Source: Streptomyces lasiicapitis | GTDB taxonomy: Bacteria; Actinomycetota; Actinomycetes; Streptomycetales; Streptomycetaceae | NCBI RefSeq assembly: GCF_014646335.1 | Contig: NZ_BMNG01000008.1 | Location: 62,001 to 126,000 of the forward strand | Reading direction: 5' to 3' | Length of the DNA: 64,000 bases | In this document: positions 59,112 to 64,000 of the stretch, in pieces | How the letters are laid out: each line of letters opens with the position of its first letter | Numbering within the stretch: position 1 is the stretch's first letter | Made by a program: the position numbers and the translations under genes | The notes under the pieces: generated by a model | The model's database searches: none | The model's input: only the letters and a program-made list of their open reading frames with translations | Told to the model about the DNA's origin: nothing

Positions 59112-60167
59112 TCAGTCGCACGCCCTTCGGTACGCCCCCGTCGGCGGCTCGTTCTTGATCAGGCCGTCCAGGCCGTGCTCGCGCTGCGTACGGCAGGCCT
59201 TCGCCGGATCGGCCACCGACTTCCTGTAGTCGACGGCGAACACCGCCTTGCCCGCCGCCACGAACGGCTTCAGCTCCCCGCACTCCGCGAACTCCACGCA
59301 CTCCTCGGGCAGCGCCCAGTCGAAGTCGTCCACGAGCCGCGCCGCCGTGCCCGGTTCGTTGTGGCCGTTCTTCATGCCGACGGACAGGCCGCGCGCGTGC
59401 GCCTGCCGCGCGACCTCGCGGTACCAGGACAGCTGGTCCGCGAGCGGGATACGGAAGCCCGGGTCGTTGCCGCGCGGATTGTTCTGGTCGGGCTCCACAC
59501 CGTCGCAGCCCATGCGTTCCGCCAGGTCGAACCGTGCCCAGACCGCCTCCGCGAACGCGGCCCGCGAGCCCTCGCGGATGTCCAGCCAGCGCTCGCCCGA
59601 CCAGCCGGTGTCCCACCCGATCACCGAGTCCTCGGCGGGGGCGTGGGGGCGGTTCGGGATGGCCTTCTTGTCCTTCTCGTGGCCGGGGAAGCGGGACGCG
59701 TCGGGGCGGTAGTGCTCGTACGCGCCCGTGTCGACGTAACAGATGACCACGGGGCGGGGGCGGCGGGCGTGCAGCTCGTCGATCTTCCCTGCCAGTGGGC
59801 CCGCCGGTACGTCGATGACCTGGCCGTCGGCGTACCGGAGCCGGGAGCCCTTGGGGGCCAGGTCGAAGAGGTCGATGTCGTACATCTGGCGGGGCGCGGA
59901 GAGGTCGTAGGGCTCGCTGATCTGCCAGTCCCAGTCGGTGATTTCGCCTGGCTCGGGGGACCACCAGGCGGGGGTGCGCTGGGCTTTGGGGGTGCGTTGT
60001 TCGGAGGGGGTGGCGTCCTTGTCGGACGGGGTGCCGTTCGCGTCGGAAGGGGTGCTGGCCGCGCAGCTCGGCAGGGCGGCCGCCAGGAGGAGCAGGGCGG
60101 CGGCGAGGCGGGCCGCCGGGCGTCGGCGGTTGACCGGCCGCCGTGGCCTATGGCTTGCTGCGCTCAT
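59112..60167 (-). CDS. GH114-type endo-alpha-1,4-polygalactosaminidase lipoprotein
   Basis: Secreted glycosidase-like protein of 351 aa. Signal ARLAAALLLLAAALPSCAAS (lipobox LPSC), short disordered linker, then a TIM-barrel with WDWQISEPYDL, YDIDLFDLAP, VICYVDTGAYEHYRPDASRF, and GCDGVEPDQNNPRGND, the signature of GH114 enzymes that cut galactosamine polymers. The start codon overlaps that of the divergent GNAT gene by two bases and no other start is available. Confidence 0.87.
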   Translation of the reverse strand: MSAASHRPRRPVNRRRPAARLAAALLLLAAALPSCAASTPSDANGTPSDKDATPSEQRTPKAQRTPAWWSPEPGEITDWDWQISEPYDLSAPRQMYDIDLFDLAPKGSRLRYADGQVIDVPAGPLAGKIDELHARRPRPVVICYVDTGAYEHYRPDASRFPGHEKDKKAIPNRPHAPAEDSVIGWDTGWSGERWLDIREGSRAAFAEAVWARFDLAERMGCDGVEPDQNNPRGNDPGFRIPLADQLSWYREVARQAHARGLSVGMKNGHNEPGTAARLVDDFDWALPEECVEFAECGELKPFVAAGKAVFAVDYRKSVADPAKACRTQREHGLDGLIKNEPPTGAYRRACD

Positions 60168-60642
60168 GATTCGTACCGCCACGCCTGATGACATCCCCCT
60201 GATCCACACGCTGGTCCGTGAGCTCGCCGAGTACGAGAAGGAGCCGCACGAGGCGCGCGCCACCGAGGCCCAGCTGCACGACGCGCTGTTCGGCGAGCGG
60301 CCCGCCGCGTACGCCCACATCGCTGTGGACGACGCGACGGGGCGGCCCGTCGGTTTCTCCCTGTGGTTCCTGAACTTCTCCACGTGGCGCGGGGTGCACG
60401 GCATCTACCTGGAGGACCTGTACGTACGCCCCGAGGCGCGCGGTGGCGGACACGGCAAGGCGCTGCTGCGCGAGCTGGCCCGGATCTGCGTCGCGCGCGG
60501 ATACGAGCGCCTCGAGTGGTCCGTCCTGAACTGGAACACGCCGTCCATCGCGTTCTACGAGGCGTTGGGAGCGCGGCCGCAGGACGAGTGGACGGTGTAT
60601 CGGCTGACGGACGGGGCGCTCGCGGAGCTCGGCACGGGGTGA
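60166..60642 (+). CDS. GNAT-family N-acetyltransferase
   Basis: Protein of 158 aa with a complete GNAT fold: TATPDDIPLIHTLVRELAEY, the acetyl-CoA loop YVRPEARGGGHGKALLRELA and ERLEWSVLNWNTPSIAFYEA. It resembles diamine (spermidine-like) acetyltransferases. ATG at 60166 shares bases with the divergent GH114 start; no clear ribosome-binding site, so it may be leaderless. Confidence 0.88.
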   Translation: MIRTATPDDIPLIHTLVRELAEYEKEPHEARATEAQLHDALFGERPAAYAHIAVDDATGRPVGFSLWFLNFSTWRGVHGIYLEDLYVRPEARGGGHGKALLRELARICVARGYERLEWSVLNWNTPSIAFYEALGARPQDEWTVYRLTDGALAELGTG

Positions 60643-60690
60643 CGGAGCCCGCGCCGGCTTCATATAACTCGTTTCTCTAGAACCCTCGTT

Positions 60691-62079
60691 CTAGAACTCG
60701 TCGACGGTGTGCGGGAGGTGGTCCGTGCGCAGGGCCGCGTCCAGGGTGGCCGCCGTGCCCGGGGTGTGTTCCGTGGCGAGGCCCGCGCGGACCACGGCCG
60801 TGATCTGGTTGCCGCCGAGGTAGGCGGCGGCCAGGTCGCGTACGTCGAGGGTGAGGTCGGCGGGGGCGTCCGTGCGGTCGTACGCCGCTGTGTACGAGGC
60901 GTGCTCCCCGTCCACCGTGAGGCGGAAGCGGCCTTCGTTGGCGGGGAGTTGGGCGTCCTTGACCTCCAGGACGAGGTCGGCGGGCGCGGCCCAGGAGCGG
61001 GCGAGGAGCGCGGCGCGTACGTCCACGAGCCGCATCCACAGCGCCGGGAACTGGCCCGTCACGCGGACCTGGTCGCGGTCCGCCGCGAACAGGAGCAGCG
61101 GGTCGTCGACGGGGCGGCCCCAGGCGCGGATCACGCCCGTCAGGTCGATGCTCGCGAGGTAGCGCCACAGGGCCGCGGCGGCCTGCGGGGTGTCGGCTTC
61201 CAGCTCGTCGAGGCGTACGAGGCCGGGGGCGTCGTCGCGGGTTTTGGTGCGGTAGACGGCGTAGCCGGTGATGGCGTCGGGCTGCGTGGCGTCGGACTGC
61301 GTGGCGCCGGACTGCGTGGCGCCGGGCCGGGTGGCGTCGGGCCGGGTGCCGAGGACGACGACGCGGGGCGGCGACAGCTCGTCGTCCTCCTCGTCCTCCG
61401 TCACCAGCCACTCCTCGCTCCACCACGCCTCACTGCGGGCGATGCGGCCGGCGCGGCGGGTGCGGGTGCGGTCGTAGTACTCGCCGATGAGGGCCGGGGC
61501 GTCCGCCGGGTCGACCAGGCGCAGGGGGCCGTCGTCGGGGGTGATGCGCAGGGCCAGCGGGCGCTCGGAGTTGATCTCCACGGTGTTGCCGTGGGTGGCG
61601 GGGCCGAAGCCGAAGCGGCCGTAGATCGCGTCCTCAGAGGCCCAGAGCGCGGCCAGCGGGTGGCCGTCCGCCACGCACTTCTCGTACAGCTTCGCGATCA
61701 TCCCGGAGAGCACGCCGCGGCGGCGGTGCGTCGGCGCCACGGAGACGAACGTCAGGCTGGGGCAGGGGAGTTCGCCGCCGGGTACGGAGACGGTGAACGG
61801 GAGCGCGACGACCACGCCGACCAGCGCGTCCCCGTCGTACGCGCCGATCCGATGACAGCCGAGCAGCAGGTCGTGGTGGTGTTTGCGCTTCTCTTCCTCG
61901 GGTGTGTCGTGAAAGACGAGGTATGCGAGATCGAGGGCGCGGTCGATGTCGGTCTCGGGGAGGGGGCGGATGGAGAGGTGGGGGTGGAGGCCGGCGGCGG
62001 GGCGGCGGGCGAGGTCGGGGCCGGTGGAGAGGTCGGGGTGGGTGGAGAGGTGGGAGGCGGCAGAGGATGCGGAGTCCAT
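60691..62079 (-). CDS. Eis-type GNAT acetyltransferase with SCP2-like C-terminal domain
   Basis: Protein of 462 aa: N-terminal GNAT (LTFVSVAPTHRRRGVLSGMI, acetyl-CoA loop), second atypical GNAT domain, and a C-terminal sterol-carrier-like domain ending FEDVTHPL-like VDEF carboxylate used by Eis. Eis proteins acetylate aminoglycosides and protein lysines. ATG 62079 starts DSASSAASH. A run of pentapeptide repeats (residues about 245-269) from a 15-bp tandem repeat interrupts the second domain. Confidence 0.87.
   Translation of the reverse strand: MDSASSAASHLSTHPDLSTGPDLARRPAAGLHPHLSIRPLPETDIDRALDLAYLVFHDTPEEEKRKHHHDLLLGCHRIGAYDGDALVGVVVALPFTVSVPGGELPCPSLTFVSVAPTHRRRGVLSGMIAKLYEKCVADGHPLAALWASEDAIYGRFGFGPATHGNTVEINSERPLALRITPDDGPLRLVDPADAPALIGEYYDRTRTRRAGRIARSEAWWSEEWLVTEDEEDDELSPPRVVVLGTRPDATRPGATQSGATQSDATQPDAITGYAVYRTKTRDDAPGLVRLDELEADTPQAAAALWRYLASIDLTGVIRAWGRPVDDPLLLFAADRDQVRVTGQFPALWMRLVDVRAALLARSWAAPADLVLEVKDAQLPANEGRFRLTVDGEHASYTAAYDRTDAPADLTLDVRDLAAAYLGGNQITAVVRAGLATEHTPGTAATLDAALRTDHLPHTVDEF
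61272..61346. repeat. 15-bp tandem repeat inside the Eis-type gene
   Basis: Five units starting at 61272, 61287, 61302, 61317 and 61332 (TGGCGYCGGRCTGCG or TGGCGYCGGGCCGGG), encoding DAT/GAT pentapeptides without changing frame. Confidence 0.88.
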
Positions 62080-62264
62080 ATAACGGACGCTAATTCCCGT
62101 ATCCCACCCGAGCACCTGATTTTCGCCAAGGCGCTCCTTACCGCCCCGGGATCCGCTCCACCCGCCCCCTCGCCCGGCTCCGCCCACCACCGCTGTGGGC
62201 AGGCGTTCCGCACGACGGATCCCGACCTCAAGGGCCGCTCAGGCCGAGGGCGCCGCGGCGCCCA

Positions 62265-62310
62265 GGGCACGTCGGCACGTCGGCACGTGGGCACCTGGGC
62301 ACCTGGGCGC
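62265..62310. repeat. 8-bp tandem repeat in an intergenic region
   Basis: GTCGGCAC, GTCGGCAC, GTGGGCAC, CTGGGCAC, CTGGGCGC in direct succession between the Eis-type and quinone oxidoreductase genes. Confidence 0.8.
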
Positions 62311-62344
62311 AGCCCACGCCGACATCGCCCCGACGCCCAGCGCA

Positions 62345-63376
62345 CTACGGAACCAGGACCACCTTCCCGTAGGTCCCACGGGACTCCAGCGCCCGGTGCG
62401 CCAACGCCGCCTCGGCCAGAGGGAACCGCTGCACGTCAGGCGTGAAGTACCCCCCGGCGTACGCCCGCAACGCCGCCAACTCCAGCACCCGCACGGGATT
62501 CTCCCCACCCGCCTTCACCAACATCGCCTGCCCCAACGGATTGACCTGCGAAATCCCCCGAGCGGCAAGCTCACCTTCCCCCAACCCCACAGGCCCGTCG
62601 TTCCCCGACCACCCGAACGTCACATGCGTACCGCCGTCCCCCAACAACCCCACAAGCGCCCGCCCTGTCTCCCCACCCACCCCATCAAGCACAGCAGTAA
62701 CCCCCTGCACCTGCCCCCGCCCTTGTCCTCGCGCCTCGTCCCCAAGCCCCGCGAGGAACCCCCGCACCTCGTCCAGCCACCCCGCCCCCGTGTAGTCCAC
62801 GGCAAGATCCGCCCCGTGCCCCCGCACCCGCGCCACCTTCGCGGCCCCACCGGCAAGCCCCACCACCGTGGCCCCCGCATGCTTCGCGTACTGCGTGAGC
62901 AGCGTCCCGATCCCGCCCGCCGCCGCCGGAATCACCACCACCGACCGCGCGTCCAACTCCACGAACTGCAGGACGCCCATCGCCGTACGCCCCGTCCCGA
63001 TCAACGCCACCGCCTCCGCAAACCCCATGGCGGGCGGAAGCTCGTGCACCCGGCCCACGTCGACCACCGTCAGCTCGGCGTACCCACCGGGCGCGAACCC
63101 GATATGCGCCACCACACGCTTGCCGAGCCAGTCGGCGGACACCCCCTCGCCCACCGACTCGACGGTCCCGGCGACCTCCCGGCCGGGGATCGTCGGCAAC
63201 GCGGGCAACTCCGGCAGCGGCCCCTTCTCACCCCGACGAATCGCCGTGTCGACCAGATGAACTCCCGCCGCCGCGACGCCGATTCGCACTTGCCCCACCC
63301 CCGGCAGCGGATCCTCGACCACCTCATACGTGAGGTTCTCGGCGGCACCGAAGGCATGGAGGCGAACGGCATGCAT
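62345..63376 (-). CDS. Zinc-binding-dehydrogenase-family quinone oxidoreductase
   Basis: MDR-superfamily reductase of 343 aa. N-terminal GroES-like domain (VRIGVAAAGVHLVDTAIRRG) and the NADPH-binding VVVIPAAAGGIGTLLTQYAK motif (about residues 145-164). No catalytic-zinc cysteines, so NADPH:quinone or enoyl reductase activity is likely. Start ATG 63376 with GGGAGCTC site. Confidence 0.9.
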   Translation of the reverse strand: MHAVRLHAFGAAENLTYEVVEDPLPGVGQVRIGVAAAGVHLVDTAIRRGEKGPLPELPALPTIPGREVAGTVESVGEGVSADWLGKRVVAHIGFAPGGYAELTVVDVGRVHELPPAMGFAEAVALIGTGRTAMGVLQFVELDARSVVVIPAAAGGIGTLLTQYAKHAGATVVGLAGGAAKVARVRGHGADLAVDYTGAGWLDEVRGFLAGLGDEARGQGRGQVQGVTAVLDGVGGETGRALVGLLGDGGTHVTFGWSGNDGPVGLGEGELAARGISQVNPLGQAMLVKAGGENPVRVLELAALRAYAGGYFTPDVQRFPLAEAALAHRALESRGTYGKVVLVP

Positions 63377-63404
63377 AAGAGCTCCCTACGGGGCACAGGC
63401 CGCA

Positions 63405-63446
63405 CGAACCATCCGAACCATCCGAACCATCCGAACCATCCGAACC
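63405..63446. repeat. 9-bp tandem repeat upstream of the quinone oxidoreductase
   Basis: CGAACCATC occurs four times exactly (63405, 63414, 63423, 63432) plus a 6-bp partial copy, beginning 29 bp upstream of the start codon of the oxidoreductase gene. Confidence 0.93.
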
Positions 63447-63492
63447 GTGCGACCGAATCTGCAAGTCTGCTGACCCACCCCACCTTGCAACC

Positions 63493-64000
63493 TCAAGCGG
63501 ACTTGAGGTCAATCCACGGCGCACCGTCCGCGGGCCGACTCACCCCCGCCAACCCACCCCTGCCCGTCAACGCCAGCGTCACCGCCTCCATCGCACTGTT
63601 GAACGACACCTCCGACAGCAGCCCGGGGGCCGCCACCTGGTCTCCCGCGAGATACACGCCGTCACCGCGATCCACCGCCGGCCGGTCCCGCCACGTCGTC
63701 CCGGGGCGGTCCAACGCACCCGTGCGGCCGTTCGCCACAGCGGCCCGCCGCCACGTCACCCGCTCCCGCCAGTCCCGGAACCCGAGGTCCAGCAGGTGCT
63801 CGGCGCGCGCGACCCCGTCCGCCTTGGACTCGCCCGGCCCGATCGGAATCTGCGCCTGAATGAGCTGCTCACCCGCGGGCGCGAGCGTACGATCCTGCGC
63901 CGTGAACCGCTCCACCCACCCCGTCGCATCCAGATCCGACACCGCGAACAGATCCCCCCGCCGAGTCCGCACCGCCACATCGACCAACGCCGTACGGCCG
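63493..64000 (-). CDS. FAD-dependent oxidoreductase, C-terminal fragment (5' partial)
   Basis: Last 169 codons of a gene that continues past the right edge. The motif GVYLAGDQVAAPGLLSEVSF is the C-terminal FAD-contacting segment of phytoene-desaturase/amine-oxidase-like flavoproteins. The N-terminal nucleotide-binding motif is outside the window, so no better name can be given. Confidence 0.72.
   Translation of the reverse strand, partial: GRTALVDVAVRTRRGDLFAVSDLDATGWVERFTAQDRTLAPAGEQLIQAQIPIGPGESKADGVARAEHLLDLGFRDWRERVTWRRAAVANGRTGALDRPGTTWRDRPAVDRGDGVYLAGDQVAAPGLLSEVSFNSAMEAVTLALTGRGGLAGVSRPADGAPWIDLKSA

Overview
The window is high-GC actinobacterial chromosome, almost certainly Streptomyces. 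Genes are dense, GTG starts and 4-bp ATGA/GTGA overlaps are common. The order mshA, gpm, phoU/phoR-phoP, carD, ispD-ispF, cysS, rlmB, DoxX, nucleotidyltransferase, msiK matches what I remember of the S. coelicolor core chromosome around SCO4200-SCO4240; this was not searched.

Layout. (1) 1-13.8 kb: end of a HAD phosphatase, an APH-fold kinase, a DrrAB-type exporter facing a TetR regulator across a 40-bp operator, a second TetR divergent from a HelR-type RNA polymerase recycling ATPase, an ArsR-SRPBCC pair, a diaminopropionate ammonia-lyase homologue, and a DUF4097-ABC transporter operon. (2) 13.8-23.5 kb: DUF1707 and methyltransferase genes, an ECF41-type sigma factor with its carboxymuconolactone-decarboxylase-like partner and a probable cognate promoter, a decayed SDR gene, the XRE-HbhA-DUF2516 cluster behind a perfect palindrome, a SpoIIE/PP2C phosphatase and an NlpC/P60 hydrolase. 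(3) 23.6-30.1 kb: mshA (mycothiol) with a SigR-like promoter, YbjN protein, Tat-exported beta-helix protein, MFS exporter and gpm.

(4) 30.12-40.18 kb: a pSAM2-type actinomycete integrative and conjugative element (AICE) of about 10 kb, inserted exactly at the 3' end of gpm. A 19-bp direct repeat containing the gpm stop codon bounds it. It carries int, xis-like, repSA, spdD and other small transfer genes, an FtsK-like traSA, a GntR korSA, a Nudix (Pif-like) gene and accessory genes. Five ACTCGT-N4-ACGAGT sites in front of its transcription units look like the KorSA regulon. repSA has no ATG/GTG/TTG where its ribosome-binding site points, but ATC.

(5) 40.2-55.7 kb: a 37-residue metallothionein-like gene, phoU and phoR-phoP with two PHO-box clusters between them, a lipoprotein, carD, isoprenoid genes ispD-ispF, cysS, rlmB, DoxX protein, sugar-nucleotide transferase, msiK and a tRNA-Thr(TGT). 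(6) 55.7-64.0 kb: FAD oxidase, DsbA-like lipoprotein, APH(6)/hur-type kinase, GH114 lipoprotein overlapping a divergent GNAT gene by two bases, Eis-type acetyltransferase, quinone oxidoreductase, and the end of an FAD oxidoreductase.

Short tandem repeats (8, 9, 12, 15, 20, 29 and 43 bp units) are unusually frequent, several inside coding regions. No CRISPR array, rRNA operon, intact insertion sequence or antibiotic gene cluster was seen.
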